Shown here in pieces: positions 28,174 to 39,207 of a stretch of DNA of 64,000 nt (position 1 is the stretch's first letter; each line of letters begins with the position of its first letter). The notes beneath the pieces were generated by a model. It was not told the origin of the DNA, made no database searches, and saw only the letters and a list, made by a program, of their open reading frames with translations. Origin of the DNA: an uncultured Alphaproteobacteria bacterium (GTDB taxonomy: Bacteria > Pseudomonadota > Alphaproteobacteria > HIMB59). A program made the translations under genes and the position numbers. Where the stretch lies: the NCBI GenBank assembly GCA_902613185.1, contig CACMGP010000001.1, positions 124,001-188,000 on the forward strand. Direction: 5' to 3'.

Positions 28174-29562
28174 TTATTTGAAAAGATTATCTACTAAATT
28201 AATTAAAGGGTCTGGATATATGAAAAATAAAGTAATAATTATTCCAGATGATATAAATATAACTTTGCCTGTTTTGTTATTATCATCTAGTAACTCTATT
28301 TCTGATTTATTGAAAAACATATTCTTAATAATTGTTAAGTAATAGAATGCGGCAATTACTGAACTTAAAACAGCAATAATTGATAATAAAATAAATCCAT
28401 CGTTTATAGAAGCTGAAAGAATGAAGAACTTTGCGAAGAACCCTGCAAAAGGTGGTATTCCCGCGAGAGAAAAGAAAAACACCAACATGCTTATGGATTT
28501 TGAATTTGAGGTAAATCTTAAACCTTTGAGTTGGGATATTTTTGTAAATTCCCCATCTACAGTTCTCAAGTTCAGTAAAACAGCAAAAATACCAAACGTA
28601 GTAATCAGATAAATAATCAAGTAAAAAAATAATGTACCCTCAGACATAAATTGATAACTCATTATTCCGAGAAGCATAAAACCAATGTGGTTGATAGAGC
28701 TGAAGGCTAGAAGTCTTTTTATAACTTTTTGTGTAATGGCTCCATATACACCTACTAATAATGAAATAGCACATACCATTTGAAAAATGTAATTAAGAGA
28801 TTTGATATCAGAAATGTTAAGTTCTTGATAAACTCTGAATAAAAATATTAATGATGCAAATTTAGGTAAAGTTGCAAAAAAGAGTGTAGATATAGTTGGA
28901 GATCCTTCATACACATCAGGTGTCCAAATATGAAATGGAGCAGCGGAAACTTTAAAAAATAAAGAAATAAGAACTAATGATAATCCTATTTCGCTTATTG
29001 CAGTAAAATTATCTAGGTTTTGTATATTAAAAGACTCAGTATCGTAATAAATCATTGAAATACCAAATAAAAGAAATCCTGATGATAAAGCACCAAGAGA
29101 AAAATATTTTATACCTGCTTCATTTGAAGATAAATTTTTAGTATTGAAAGCAGCCATCAAGTACAAGGATAAAGATTGTAACTCTAAACCAATAAAAGCT
29201 GTTAAAAAATTATTACTAGAAATCAGAACAAATGAGCCAAGAATAGCAAACAGTAAAAATAACACATATTCGTATCTATATAAATTTTCATTCTTCAAGG
29301 GTCTTTTTAACAGTAAAATGAATACGATTGAGCCAATAGATAAAATAATCTTAGATAAAACAAATAAGTTAATCGTATTAAGTGATATTTGTGTGGAGCT
29401 ATAAAAATCTTTTCCATAATTTAAAAGCAAAATACTCAACAAAATGAAACCTAAAGTATTTAAAGATATAGCCCTGTCCTTATAAAATAATCCAAAACAT
29501 AAAGTTATTAAAATCAAAGATAAGATAAAAATTTCTGGTATGAATTGAAATAAATTAATCAT
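28174..29562 (-). CDS. nuoN: NADH-quinone oxidoreductase subunit N
   Basis: Antiporter-like proton-pumping subunit of complex I. The 462 residues contain about 14 hydrophobic helices. The conserved lysine and proline helices of the Mrp-antiporter family are visible (GLELQSLSLYLMAAF, FFKVSAAPFHIWTPDVYEGSP, KRLLAFSSINHIGFMLLG). It starts on the last base of the nuoM region and ends the nuo operon, with birA 3 bases downstream. Confidence 0.96.
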   Translation of the reverse strand: MINLFQFIPEIFILSLILITLCFGLFYKDRAISLNTLGFILLSILLLNYGKDFYSSTQISLNTINLFVLSKIILSIGSIVFILLLKRPLKNENLYRYEYVLFLLFAILGSFVLISSNNFLTAFIGLELQSLSLYLMAAFNTKNLSSNEAGIKYFSLGALSSGFLLFGISMIYYDTESFNIQNLDNFTAISEIGLSLVLISLFFKVSAAPFHIWTPDVYEGSPTISTLFFATLPKFASLIFLFRVYQELNISDIKSLNYIFQMVCAISLLVGVYGAITQKVIKRLLAFSSINHIGFMLLGIMSYQFMSEGTLFFYLIIYLITTFGIFAVLLNLRTVDGEFTKISQLKGLRFTSNSKSISMLVFFFSLAGIPPFAGFFAKFFILSASINDGFILLSIIAVLSSVIAAFYYLTIIKNMFFNKSEIELLDDNNKTGKVIFISSGIIITLFFIYPDPLINLVDNLFK

Positions 29563-31016
29563 TATATAATGCTTAAGGAAATACTCTTATTTATCATTTC
29601 AAATAAAAGTTTCGGATAAATCCCTAAAAGCATTGTGAGAAATGCTAAACAGGAGAAGTAGAAAATTTCAATATTTGTTAAATCAGCTAATTGCTTAATA
29701 TCTGATTTTAAATCTCCGAAATTAATATTTTTGTACAATAAGAGCATGTATGAAGCTCCTAAGATTACTCCAATAGCGGTAAAAAAAGTAAGATAAACAC
29801 TAACACTTATAGTTGACATTATAACTAAGAACTCCCCAACAAAACCACTAGTTCCAGGAAGACCCACAGATGAGAGCATAAAAACCATAAAAAAGAATGA
29901 ATATTTAGGCATTACATTTGTTACACCACTATAATCAGATATCATTCTGGTGTGATGTCTTTCGTATACCACACCAACTATTAAAAATAATGCTGCAGAA
30001 ACAATTCCATGACTTATCATCTGAAAATAAGCACCATTAATTCCATCTTGAGTTAAAGTGAAAATGCCAATGGTGACAAATCCCATATGAGCAACAGAGG
30101 AATAGGCAATCATTTTTTTCATATCTAGTTGTCTTAGAGCTACGATTGAAGTGTAAACAATAGCTACACAACTTAGTGCAAAAATCATTGGTTGAAAATA
30201 AATTGAGGCATACTCAAAAAAAGGTAAGGATAGTCTTATAAAACCGTATGCACCTAATTTAAGAAGCACACCAGCTAAAATTACTGAACCACTCGTGGGC
30301 GCTTGAACGTGTGCATCAGGTAACCATGTATGAAAAGGAAACATTGGTACTTTTACTGCAAACGATGCAAAAAAACATAAAAAGAGAACTAACTCTATTT
30401 GCTGATCAAATGTAAAGTCCGAAATTAACTCAATATTGCCTGATTTCACTTTAGAAATAATATAAATAATCGCAAGTAACATTAAAACAGATCCTGCTAG
30501 AGTGTAGAGAAAGAATTTGAAAGTAGCATAAAGTCTATTTTCTCCTCCCCAAATTCCAATAATCAAAAACATCGGGATTAAAACAGCTTCAAAGAAAACG
30601 TAAAAAATTACAATATCAATACTAACAAATACTCCTATAATAAAACTCTCAAGCAATAAAAAATAAATAACAAATTCTTTGGCTCTATTTTGAATAGAGT
30701 TAATAGAACACAATAAACAAATAGGGACTAAGAAGGTAGTCAGTAATATAAGTGGTATTGAAACACCATCAACTCCGACATAGTAATTTATATCAAACTT
30801 ATCAAACCAAGTATGAAACTCAATAAATTGATAACCATTTTTGGATTTATCATAAAAAATTGGCAATAACAAACTAAGTAGAAATTCACCTGTTGTTATC
30901 CATAAACCTGATTGAAAAATAGTTTTGTTTTTGAGTTGCGTGCTACTTGAAAGTGAGAGTGTTAATGCTCCTATAATAGGCGTTAGGATTAACAGTGATA
31001 ATATTGGGAAACTCAT
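29562..31016 (-). CDS. nuoM: NADH-quinone oxidoreductase subunit M
   Basis: Second antiporter-like subunit of complex I. The 484 residues have about 14 membrane helices and the family motifs YYVGVDGVSIPL, FFEAVLIPMFLIIGIWG (catalytic Glu), FPFHTWLPDAHVQAPTSGSV and KKMIAYSSVAHMGF (catalytic Lys). It sits between nuoL (one base gap) and nuoN (one-base contact). Confidence 0.97.
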   Translation of the reverse strand: MSFPILSLLILTPIIGALTLSLSSSTQLKNKTIFQSGLWITTGEFLLSLLLPIFYDKSKNGYQFIEFHTWFDKFDINYYVGVDGVSIPLILLTTFLVPICLLCSINSIQNRAKEFVIYFLLLESFIIGVFVSIDIVIFYVFFEAVLIPMFLIIGIWGGENRLYATFKFFLYTLAGSVLMLLAIIYIISKVKSGNIELISDFTFDQQIELVLFLCFFASFAVKVPMFPFHTWLPDAHVQAPTSGSVILAGVLLKLGAYGFIRLSLPFFEYASIYFQPMIFALSCVAIVYTSIVALRQLDMKKMIAYSSVAHMGFVTIGIFTLTQDGINGAYFQMISHGIVSAALFLIVGVVYERHHTRMISDYSGVTNVMPKYSFFFMVFMLSSVGLPGTSGFVGEFLVIMSTISVSVYLTFFTAIGVILGASYMLLLYKNINFGDLKSDIKQLADLTNIEIFYFSCLAFLTMLLGIYPKLLFEMINKSISLSII

Positions 31017-31017
31017 C

Positions 31018-32934
31018 TTAGGTTATGGATATGTAAAAAATGATAGTTATAAAGAGTGTGAAACCAGAAATTATTATAAAAGTGTAATCGAAAATATACC
31101 CTGTTTGTAGCCTTTTAAATGCTTTTGAAATTGTAGAAACTATCGAGGCACTTCCATTTGGTAAATACTTATCAATTATACCTTGGTCTATTTTAGTCCA
31201 TAAAAACTTGCCTAAATTGTAAAGTGGTAAAACAAAAATTTTATTATAAAGTTCATCAAAATACCATTTGTTCAAAATAAAATTATAGATTGAGTAAAAG
31301 CGTTTTTTTAAGTCAGCAAGTTTATTTAAATTATAACCATAATAATAAACTGCCAGCCCTATACCAAAAGCTACCAAAGATTTTGATAAAATTGGATAAA
31401 AAGACGAGTAATAATGCTTATCTTGACTCAAAAATATTATTTCGTTCCAGAAATTTTTTGAATTATATCCCGCTAATAAATCGTTTAGGAAGAAGCCTGC
31501 TAGAATTGCTCCAACGGAAAGTAATAATAATGGAACTAACATAAAAGGTCCGGATTCATGAATTTTTTCATAATCATAAGATCCATTATAATTCCCATGA
31601 AACACCTTAAATATGAGCCTGAACGAGTAAAATGCGGTCATGGCAGAGACTATAGCTAAAATTACATAAACCAATGGGCCTAAAGTAATTAAGTTGAATG
31701 ATGAGCTTAAAATTAGATCTTTTGAAAAATAACCTGATGAATATGGAAAACCTATAATAGCTAGTGTACCAATCCACATCATTACTGCAGTGATTTTCAT
31801 CTTTGAAAAAAGATTTCCCATTTTATCCATATCTTGCTCATCGTGAACACCATGAATAACAGATCCTGAGGATAAAAAGAGTAATGCCTTAAAATAACCA
31901 TGTGTTATTAAATGAAAAATTGCGATATTAAATGCGCCTAAACCACAAGCCACAAACATGAAACCCAACTGACTACAAGTTGAATAAGCTATTACCTTTT
32001 TTATATCTTTTTGAAAAAAGCCCACTGATGCAGCAAAGAATGCTGTTAATAGACCTATTATTAAAACAAAAGTCATTATGATGTCAGACATGACCATTAA
32101 TTCTGAAAATCTTACAGTCAAGAAAACACCAGCTGTTACCATTGTTGCTGCATGAATTAGTGCTGAAACAGGTGTAGGCCCCTCCATAGCATCAGGTAAC
32201 CATGTATGAAAGCCAAACTGGGCAGATTTTCCCATAGCGCCTATGAAAAGGAAAAAACAAGAAAAAATTAAAGCATTAATTTCAAATCCTAAAAAATTAA
32301 TTTGATAACTAAATAATCTCTCTCTCCCTGCAATTATTTCATTAATAGATAATGTGTCTAAAAATATATAGAGAGTTGCAATACCGATGAGAAATCCAAA
32401 ATCTGCAACTCTGTTTACTAAAAAAGCTTTCATTGCAGCTAAATTTGCAGATTTCTTATGATGCCAGAAACCTATCAATAAATAAGAGGCTAGACCAACA
32501 CCCTCCCATCCAAAAAATAATTGAATTAAATTATCACTTACAACTAATGCAACCATACAAAAGGTAAATAGACTCAAATAAGTCATGAATCTTACTTTTG
32601 AGTTATCATGAGACATGTACTCAATTGAATAAATATGAACCAATGCAGAAACTGTGAGAACAAGTGTTAACATCAAAAGAGTAAGAGAGTTAACAGAAAT
32701 TCCCCAATTAAAGAACTGACCAGAAACAAAAAACCACTCTAGGACAGGAATTATAATTTCAGACGATGAAGAACTAGAAAAAGTGATAAATAAGAACCAA
32801 CTTAAAATAGCTGCTATAGATATTAGAGTAGAAGAGAAATATTGGGCAGTTTTTTCACCTAATAACACTCCAAAAGGATATGTAAAAATGGTTGAAATTA
32901 GAGGAAGAAAAAAAAGTAATTTATAACTTAACAT
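31018..32934 (-). CDS. nuoL: NADH-quinone oxidoreductase subunit L
   Basis: Largest antiporter-like subunit of complex I. The 638 residues include about 16 membrane helices. The last helices, after KKRFYSIYNF, form the long lateral helix region that braces the membrane arm. Conserved motifs are GWEGVGLASYLLIGFW, GKSAQFGFHTWLPDAMEGPTPVSALIHAATMV and KKVIAYSTCSQLGFM. It contacts nuoK by one base upstream and precedes nuoM. Confidence 0.97.
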   Translation of the reverse strand: MLSYKLLFFLPLISTIFTYPFGVLLGEKTAQYFSSTLISIAAILSWFLFITFSSSSSSEIIIPVLEWFFVSGQFFNWGISVNSLTLLMLTLVLTVSALVHIYSIEYMSHDNSKVRFMTYLSLFTFCMVALVVSDNLIQLFFGWEGVGLASYLLIGFWHHKKSANLAAMKAFLVNRVADFGFLIGIATLYIFLDTLSINEIIAGRERLFSYQINFLGFEINALIFSCFFLFIGAMGKSAQFGFHTWLPDAMEGPTPVSALIHAATMVTAGVFLTVRFSELMVMSDIIMTFVLIIGLLTAFFAASVGFFQKDIKKVIAYSTCSQLGFMFVACGLGAFNIAIFHLITHGYFKALLFLSSGSVIHGVHDEQDMDKMGNLFSKMKITAVMMWIGTLAIIGFPYSSGYFSKDLILSSSFNLITLGPLVYVILAIVSAMTAFYSFRLIFKVFHGNYNGSYDYEKIHESGPFMLVPLLLLSVGAILAGFFLNDLLAGYNSKNFWNEIIFLSQDKHYYSSFYPILSKSLVAFGIGLAVYYYGYNLNKLADLKKRFYSIYNFILNKWYFDELYNKIFVLPLYNLGKFLWTKIDQGIIDKYLPNGSASIVSTISKAFKRLQTGYIFDYTFIIISGFTLFITIIFYISIT

Positions 32935-33245
32935 TAATCTTTTAGTTGATTGATTTGAGTAATATCAATCTCTCCCTTATTTCTAAAATAAATAACCAAT
33001 ATAGCTAAGCCAATGGCTGCTTCTGCAGCGGCAATAGTTAAAATAAAAATGGAGAATACCTGACCATTAATATCATTTAGGAAAACCGAAGCTGATACAA
33101 AATTAATATTTGCAGCTAATAATATAATTTCAATACACATTAAAATTAGGATCATATTTCTTCTGTTTAAAAATAATCCGAAGCATCCAATAATAAAAAC
33201 AATTAAAGAAAGTATGAAGAAATGATTATACGTAAGGCTAGTCAT
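32934..33245 (-). CDS. nuoK: NADH-quinone oxidoreductase subunit K
   Basis: Small three-helix membrane subunit of complex I. From the ATG at 33245 it has 103 residues, the family length, and begins MTSLTYNHFF. A GTG five codons upstream would add residues not seen in NuoK. The conserved membrane Glu residues are in CIEIILLAANINF and AAAEAAIGLAILV. It overlaps the end of nuoJ by 8 bases. Confidence 0.95.
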   Translation of the reverse strand: MTSLTYNHFFILSLIVFIIGCFGLFLNRRNMILILMCIEIILLAANINFVSASVFLNDINGQVFSIFILTIAAAEAAIGLAILVIYFRNKGEIDITQINQLKD

Positions 33246-33837
33246 CTTTAATACCTTCACCAGACTTAATTTTTACTAGTTTTACTCTATCTTCGGCTGT
33301 AGTTGAGTTTTGACTTTCTATGTTTTGTCTTTTAATGGTTGGTCTATACACATGTGTTAGAACAATTGCACCAATCATAGCAAGTAACAAAACGATACCA
33401 CTTAACTGAAAATCAATAAAATACTCTGTGTAAAGCACATCTCCAATTTGCTCAGTATTATTTTTAGACCTAATGAAGGTATCTAAATTATTTTTTGAAG
33501 TTTTAAATACAGTTAAATAAATTATTTCAGCTAAAATTATGCCAGCAAAAAGTAATGCAAGGGGTATATATCTTTTTATATTAAACATTAAAGTTGTGAT
33601 TTGAATATCAAGCATCATCACAACAAAAAGAAATAGTATAGCTACTGCTCCTATATAAACAATCGCAAGAATAATACCTACGAACTCTGCTCCAATAAGA
33701 ATAAATAGAAAAGTAGAATTTAGAAACGCAAGTACAAGAAAAAGTACAGAGTTAACTGGGTTTTTTGAAAATATTACAAATATACATGTGGTGATCAAAA
33801 ATGCTGCAAACAAAAAAAAAGAGCCAACAAGGAACAT
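33238..33837 (-). CDS. nuoJ: NADH-quinone oxidoreductase subunit J
   Basis: Five-helix membrane subunit of complex I near the quinone-site end of the membrane arm. The 199 residues contain the highly conserved helix 3 region (VGIILAIVYIGAVAILFLFVVMML), whose pi-bulge is central to coupling. A polar C-terminal tail follows the last helix. It abuts nuoI and overlaps nuoK by 8 bases. Confidence 0.95.
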   Translation of the reverse strand: MFLVGSFFLFAAFLITTCIFVIFSKNPVNSVLFLVLAFLNSTFLFILIGAEFVGIILAIVYIGAVAILFLFVVMMLDIQITTLMFNIKRYIPLALLFAGIILAEIIYLTVFKTSKNNLDTFIRSKNNTEQIGDVLYTEYFIDFQLSGIVLLLAMIGAIVLTHVYRPTIKRQNIESQNSTTAEDRVKLVKIKSGEGIKDD

Positions 33838-34325
33838 TATCTATATTTACTGTCCCTTTTTAAATTTTCGCTAATTTGTTTTTCCCAAATATCTCCGTTT
33901 CGTAAAAGCTTTTCCTTGTCATAAAGTAATTCCTCTCTTGTTTCAGTTGCGTATTCAAAATTGGGTCCTTCAACAATTGCATCTACTGGGCACGCCTCTT
34001 CGCATAAACCACAATAAATACACTTAGTCATATCAATGTCATATCGGGTAGTTCTTCTACTTCCGTCAGGTTTCGGTTCAGCTTCAATAGTTATTGCTTG
34101 AGCAGGGCAAACTGCTTCGCATAACTTACATGCAATACATCTTTCCTCACCATTTGGATATCTTCTCAAAGCATGTTCTCCCCTGAAGCGAGGACTAATA
34201 GGACCTTTTTGATTAGGGTAATTAAGAGTGACTTTTGGCTTAAAAAAATAAGTTATCGTTAATTTCAAACCTTTCATTAATTCGAAAAGGGTAAAGGATT
34301 TAATGTATTTAATTAGTGTTGTCAT
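33837..34325 (-). CDS. nuoI: NADH-quinone oxidoreductase subunit I
   Basis: Ferredoxin-like subunit carrying clusters N6a and N6b that pass electrons toward NuoB. The 162 residues contain two 4Fe-4S motifs, [12 protein letters not shown] and [12 protein letters not shown], plus the following [12 protein letters not shown] typical of the mitochondrial-type TYKY subunit. An N-terminal amphipathic segment lies on the membrane. It is 2 bases after nuoH. Confidence 0.97.
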   Translation of the reverse strand: MTTLIKYIKSFTLFELMKGLKLTITYFFKPKVTLNYPNQKGPISPRFRGEHALRRYPNGEERCIACKLCEAVCPAQAITIEAEPKPDGSRRTTRYDIDMTKCIYCGLCEEACPVDAIVEGPNFEYATETREELLYDKEKLLRNGDIWEKQISENLKRDSKYR

Positions 34326-34327
34326 TG

Positions 34328-35326
34328 TTAGTTAGGTAATAGTCCAAAGTAAAATAAAAATGCTGATGTAATAACTACCCAAATCAAAGTAAAAGGTAGA
34401 AAGATTTTCCAACCAAGTCGCATAAGTTGGTCATATCTATATCTTGGAAAAGTTGCTCTGACCCATAAAAACACGAAAAGAATTAAAAATACTTTAATTA
34501 CAAACCAGAATATTCCAGGTATTGCGTTTAAAGGGAATATATCTATTGGTGGGTACCAACCACCTAAAAATAGTATTACAGTTAAGGAACTCATTAAAAT
34601 CATATTGGCGTATTCTGCTAAAAAAAATAAACCAAATGATATTGATGAGTATTCGGTAAAAAAACCTGCAACTAATGTGGCTTCATCTTCAGGCAAATCA
34701 AATGGGAGTCTATTTGTTTCAGCTAATGCTGAAATTATAAATATAACAAACATAGGTAACAGTGGTATGGCAAACCACATATTCTTTTGACTCTCTACAA
34801 TATCAATTAAATTTAATGAGCCGACACAAATTAAGACTGTTATGATTACAAACCCTATTGATACTTCATAAGAAATCATCTGAGCTGCTGATCTCAATGC
34901 CCCTAAAAATGGATACTTAGAATTACTGGCCCAACCAGCAATAATGACCCCATAAACACCAAACGATGACACAGCGAACAAATATAGAATACCTATATTT
35001 ATATTTGCTATAACATAAGTAGAGCTAATTGGGATAACAGCCCAAGCTATTAAACTTAATATTAAAGTAAGCATAGGCGCAAAGATAAAGAGGAACTTGT
35101 TCGAGCTAGATGGAAGTAAATTCTCCTTAGTGAGTAATTTTAAGACATCGGCAAAACTCTGTAGTATTCCGAATGGTCCAACAACGTTAGGGCCTTTTCT
35201 TAATTGAACAGCACCAAGCACTTTTCTTTCTAAGTAAACTAATAATGCAACAGAAACTAGGACAGGGACAACGAAACTAAATATTTTTAAAATACCAATT
35301 GTTAACTCAAAAGATAAACTCGTCAT
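34328..35326 (-). CDS. nuoH: NADH-quinone oxidoreductase subunit H
   Basis: Membrane subunit that forms most of the quinone chamber. The 332 residues have about eight helices with conserved loops: [33 protein letters not shown], and [21 protein letters not shown] with the essential acidic residues, then [15 protein letters not shown]. It starts at the nuoG stop and precedes nuoI. Confidence 0.97.
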   Translation of the reverse strand: MTSLSFELTIGILKIFSFVVPVLVSVALLVYLERKVLGAVQLRKGPNVVGPFGILQSFADVLKLLTKENLLPSSSNKFLFIFAPMLTLILSLIAWAVIPISSTYVIANINIGILYLFAVSSFGVYGVIIAGWASNSKYPFLGALRSAAQMISYEVSIGFVIITVLICVGSLNLIDIVESQKNMWFAIPLLPMFVIFIISALAETNRLPFDLPEDEATLVAGFFTEYSSISFGLFFLAEYANMILMSSLTVILFLGGWYPPIDIFPLNAIPGIFWFVIKVFLILFVFLWVRATFPRYRYDQLMRLGWKIFLPFTLIWVVITSAFLFYFGLLPN

Positions 35327-37359
35327 TATGCTGATTTCTCCAAAAGAGATGGGGTTGAGGTTATTTCCTCAACACATTTAGCCATAGTGACCGAATTTTT
35401 TGAAATCACATCTGACATATAAAAATTACTTATAGGATATTCTGCTTTACAATCTTCAAATTCAATATCTGGTGTAATTGAAGTTGATTTTTCAACAGCA
35501 ATAATTTCATGATAATCAGACAGAATTGGGTGTTTCTCAAATAACTCAGATCTTAATTGTTCAAAAGTATTTGGAATAAAATCAAAAGATAATTCATCAG
35601 ATAATTTTTTTAGTATCGACCACTCCTCTTTGGCGGATCCAATTGGATTATGGCATTTTTTTGCTTCTTGAGGTCTGCCTTCAATATTTACAAAAGTACC
35701 ATTTTTCTCTGTATAAAGAGGGGTTGGCAAAACAATATCAGACCCCATCGCTCCATCATCACCATGATGGCCAAAATAAACTTTAAAACAGTTATTGAAT
35801 TGCTCGTTAGCAATATGTTCTGAACCAAAAGAAAGAACCAATTCAAAATTATCTTTTTTTAAATTAGAAAACGGCTCACAAAGTTTATTAGTAGTATTGC
35901 CTATAATCAATTGGCCCACACGTGAGGCATATGGATTTAAAAAATTTAGATTATTTTTTTCTTTTGTAATAACTTTGTATTTATCAGCATATGAAAAAAT
36001 TGATTTTAAAGTTTTAATATTTTTAATTTTATTTAAAAACGCAGAGCCAATAATTATAAGAGGGTTTGTAGATTTTTTTAATGCTTTGATTAGATTTTCA
36101 TTATCTAAACTTGATAAACTCTCTCCTAGATACTCTGTTTTATAGTTCAAAGATATATTTTCACCAATATTAAATACTTTTGAGTCATTATTGTAAGCTT
36201 TAAATATCTTATGATTTATAATTGGTGTTTCTATTTTTGGGTTTGTTCCTAAAAGTATAATTAAATCTGAATTTTCTATATCGTTTAAAGGTGTGTTAAA
36301 ACGATAACTATCTAAGCTTTCTAGGATAGCATGATTATCAGTTCGGCACTCCACATTGTCTTTACCATAATTTGACATAAATTTTTTGATTGCATATCCG
36401 GTTTCTAAATCTACGTGCTCACCAATCAAAGCTAATGGTTTTAGAGTTTTTAATTTATCTTTTAAGACTTTTAATGACTCTTCCCAATTTGATATTGATA
36501 ATTTTTGGTTTTCTTTAATGTAGGGTGTATCTATTCTTTGTTGGTAGTAACCATCATAGTTAAATCGAACTTTATCTGATATCCACTCTTCATTTATGTA
36601 TTCATTTGTTCTTGGTGTAACTCTTAAAATCTCTTCCGCTCTACTATCGACTCTGATATTAGAACCAACACTATCGAAGATATCGATTGAGTCAGTACGT
36701 TTTAGCTCCCAAGGACGTGCTTTAAATTGATATGGCTTACTCGTAAGTGCTCCTACAGGGCATAAATCAATGACGTTACCTGAAAGCTCTGAAGTGATTG
36801 ATTGTTCAAGGTAAGTGGTAATTTCTGCATTCTCTCCCCTACCTAACATACCTAATTCTGGAACTCCGGCTACTTCAGTGGCAAATCTTACACACCTAGT
36901 GCAATGGATGCATCTAGTCATTATAGTGTTTACCAAAGGTCCCATATTTTTATTATCTACAGCCCTTTTATTCTCTTTATATCTAGATTTGTCGAAACCG
37001 TAGTACATGGCCTGATCCTGTAAATCGCATTCTCCACCTTGATCGCATATTGGGCAATCTAATGGGTGATTAATTAGTAAAAACTCCATTACACCTTTTC
37101 TACCTGCGTTTACTTTTTCAGAATTGGTGATTATCGACATGCCCTCCATTAGAGGCATAGTGCAAGAAGATACTAATTTTGGAGCTTTTTCAATTTCTAC
37201 TAAACACATTCTACAGTTACCAGCTATAGAGAGTTTGTCGTGATAGCAAAATCTTGGAATTTCTTCACCAGCGATTTCGCAGGCTTGCATCACAGTCAGA
37301 TTTTTATCTACCTGAATTTCTTTTTGATTAACTTTAATATTTATTAGATCGTCACTCAT
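35326..37359 (-). CDS. nuoG: NADH-quinone oxidoreductase subunit G
   Basis: Largest peripheral subunit of complex I, holding several Fe-S clusters. The 677 residues begin with a 2Fe-2S ferredoxin domain (ligands Cys38, Cys49, Cys52, Cys66). The His/Cys segment [18 protein letters not shown] follows, then [10 protein letters not shown] and a later Cys at [12 protein letters not shown]. The remainder is a molybdopterin-oxidoreductase-like domain with no sign of a cofactor site, as normal for NuoG. It overlaps nuoF by 4 bases. Confidence 0.97.
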   Translation of the reverse strand: MSDDLINIKVNQKEIQVDKNLTVMQACEIAGEEIPRFCYHDKLSIAGNCRMCLVEIEKAPKLVSSCTMPLMEGMSIITNSEKVNAGRKGVMEFLLINHPLDCPICDQGGECDLQDQAMYYGFDKSRYKENKRAVDNKNMGPLVNTIMTRCIHCTRCVRFATEVAGVPELGMLGRGENAEITTYLEQSITSELSGNVIDLCPVGALTSKPYQFKARPWELKRTDSIDIFDSVGSNIRVDSRAEEILRVTPRTNEYINEEWISDKVRFNYDGYYQQRIDTPYIKENQKLSISNWEESLKVLKDKLKTLKPLALIGEHVDLETGYAIKKFMSNYGKDNVECRTDNHAILESLDSYRFNTPLNDIENSDLIILLGTNPKIETPIINHKIFKAYNNDSKVFNIGENISLNYKTEYLGESLSSLDNENLIKALKKSTNPLIIIGSAFLNKIKNIKTLKSIFSYADKYKVITKEKNNLNFLNPYASRVGQLIIGNTTNKLCEPFSNLKKDNFELVLSFGSEHIANEQFNNCFKVYFGHHGDDGAMGSDIVLPTPLYTEKNGTFVNIEGRPQEAKKCHNPIGSAKEEWSILKKLSDELSFDFIPNTFEQLRSELFEKHPILSDYHEIIAVEKSTSITPDIEFEDCKAEYPISNFYMSDVISKNSVTMAKCVEEITSTPSLLEKSA

Positions 37360-38627
37360 GAAGCTTTTAACTTTTTATTATATTTACTTATTAACTCTGA
37401 TTTAAAATTTTTAATGAGTCCTTGTATAGGCCAAGCTGCTGCATCTCCTAAAGCGCAGATAGTATGACCCTCTACTTGCTTTGTAACATTTTCTAAAAGC
37501 TCTATTTGTTCAGGAGATATCTCTCCTCTAACTAATCTCTGCATCATTCTATGCATCCAGCCTGTTCCCTCTCTACAAGGTGTACATTGACCACAACTTT
37601 CATGTTTGTAAAAGTGAGCAAATCTCTCAATCACCTCAGCAATATCATTATTCTTGTTAACAACAATCACTCCTGCTGTACCTAATCCTGAGCCATTAGC
37701 TTTTAGATCATCAAAATTCATTAGAACTGACTCACAAATATTTTTTGGAAGCATTGGGGTACTAGAACCTCCTGGTACTATTGCCTTTAAATTATCCCAA
37801 CCTCCTTCAACTCCATCACAATGCTTTTCTACTAATTCTTTAAGTGGTATTCCCATTTCCTCTTCTATTGTGCATGGTTTATTAACGTTACCAGATATGC
37901 AAAAAATTTTTGTACCTGTATTATTTTCAGCGCCAATTGACTTAAACCAATCTGGGCCTCTTCTTAAAATAGTTGGAACTACTGCGATTGACTCCACATT
38001 GTTAATAGTTGTTGGCATACCATACAAACCTACACCGGCAGGAAAAGGAGGTTTTAATCTTGGTTGTCCTTTTTTTCCTTCTAAACTCTCTAAAAGAGCT
38101 GTCTCTTCTCCACATATGTAAGCTCCGGCACCTCTGTGAACATAAAGATCAAAATCAAATCCGCTACCACAAGCATTTTTTCCGATAAAGCCTCGTTCAT
38201 ATGCCTCTTCAATTGCCTTTTCTAATTGGACATATTCGTAATGGTATTCGCCCCTTATGTATATGTAACATTTAGTGGCTTGAATTGCGTATGAAGCAAT
38301 CAAGCAACCTTCTACAAGAGTATGAGGGTCATTTCTAATAATTTCTCTATCTTTGCAAGTACCGGGTTCAGACTCATCAGCATTTACAACCAAATAATGC
38401 TGTTTACCAGTATTCTTTGGCATGAATGACCATTTAAGACCAGTAGAAAATCCAGCTCCACCTCTTCCTCTTAACTGACTGGATTTAACTAATTCGATAA
38501 TATCATTTTGATCTTTAGACAAAATTTCTTTTGTGTTTGACCATGAACCTCTTTTTAAAGCTCCCTCTAAGAAGGGTTCTTGAAAACCATGAAGGTTTTG
38601 AAATACTTTATCTTTTTCATTAAGCAT
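37356..38627 (-). CDS. nuoF: NADH-quinone oxidoreductase subunit F
   Basis: NADH-binding flavoprotein subunit where electrons enter complex I. From the ATG at 38627 it has 423 residues and opens [12 protein letters not shown], the usual NuoF start. An ATG 39 bases upstream would add residues absent from homologues and lies within nuoE. Motifs are [13 protein letters not shown] (FMN/NADH site), [19 protein letters not shown], and [13 protein letters not shown] with the 4Fe-4S ligands. It overlaps nuoE by 8 bases. Confidence 0.95.
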   Translation of the reverse strand: MLNEKDKVFQNLHGFQEPFLEGALKRGSWSNTKEILSKDQNDIIELVKSSQLRGRGGAGFSTGLKWSFMPKNTGKQHYLVVNADESEPGTCKDREIIRNDPHTLVEGCLIASYAIQATKCYIYIRGEYHYEYVQLEKAIEEAYERGFIGKNACGSGFDFDLYVHRGAGAYICGEETALLESLEGKKGQPRLKPPFPAGVGLYGMPTTINNVESIAVVPTILRRGPDWFKSIGAENNTGTKIFCISGNVNKPCTIEEEMGIPLKELVEKHCDGVEGGWDNLKAIVPGGSSTPMLPKNICESVLMNFDDLKANGSGLGTAGVIVVNKNNDIAEVIERFAHFYKHESCGQCTPCREGTGWMHRMMQRLVRGEISPEQIELLENVTKQVEGHTICALGDAAAWPIQGLIKNFKSELISKYNKKLKAS

Positions 38628-39207
38628 TTTCTGAACTTCTCCTACCTTTTTGAGAACCAATGACATTTGGTTTTCCCTCTTTAATATTGTCTATAATTTT
38701 TTTTGTAGACTCTTCATCTAAATCCTCAAAGAAGTCATTATTGATTTGTATCATAGGTCCATTTGAGCAAGCCCCAAGACACTCTACTTCAACAACTGTA
38801 AATTTATTATCGTCACTGGTATCATTAATTTCACATTTTGTTTCTTTACAAATAGTTTTCGTAATCTTATTGGAACCTCTCAGCCAACAAGGAGAGGTTC
38901 TACAAATCTGAACAAGATTTTCTCCAACAGGTCTTGTATTATACATTGAATAAAACGAGGCCACTTCTGTGACCCTTATTTTAGGCATATTTAAAGTTTC
39001 AGCGATTGTTTCTATACATTCGATACTTATCCAATTATTGTTTTGCTCTTGCGCCAAATAGAGAAGAGGCATAACTGCGCTTTGTTCTCTACCTTTAGGG
39101 TATTTTGAAATTATATTTTTGATTGATCTTAGATTATCTTTAGACCAGGAAAATTTTTCGCCTGATCTAGAAAAATTATTTGATAAACCTGGATGATTAC
39201 CGCTCAT
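38620..39207 (-). CDS. nuoE: NADH-quinone oxidoreductase subunit E
   Basis: Thioredoxin-fold 2Fe-2S subunit paired with NuoF. The 195 residues carry the four ligands Cys102 and Cys107 (CRTSPC) and Cys143 and Cys147 (CLGAC). The N-terminal helical region ([27 protein letters not shown]) is typical. It overlaps nuoD by 4 bases and nuoF by 8. Confidence 0.96.
   Translation of the reverse strand: MSGNHPGLSNNFSRSGEKFSWSKDNLRSIKNIISKYPKGREQSAVMPLLYLAQEQNNNWISIECIETIAETLNMPKIRVTEVASFYSMYNTRPVGENLVQICRTSPCWLRGSNKITKTICKETKCEINDTSDDNKFTVVEVECLGACSNGPMIQINNDFFEDLDEESTKKIIDNIKEGKPNVIGSQKGRRSSENA

Noticed and set aside
35795-36145. 116-codon plus-strand open frame opposite nuoG
   Set aside because: Complement of a conserved gene with no domain or ribosome binding site evidence.
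37654-38121. 155-codon plus-strand open frame opposite nuoF
   Set aside because: Long only because the opposite conserved coding sequence lacks certain codons; no protein-family features.
38628-38666. NuoF start at ATG 38666
   Set aside because: Would add 13 residues lying inside nuoE and not seen at the N-terminus of NuoF; ATG 38627 fits better.
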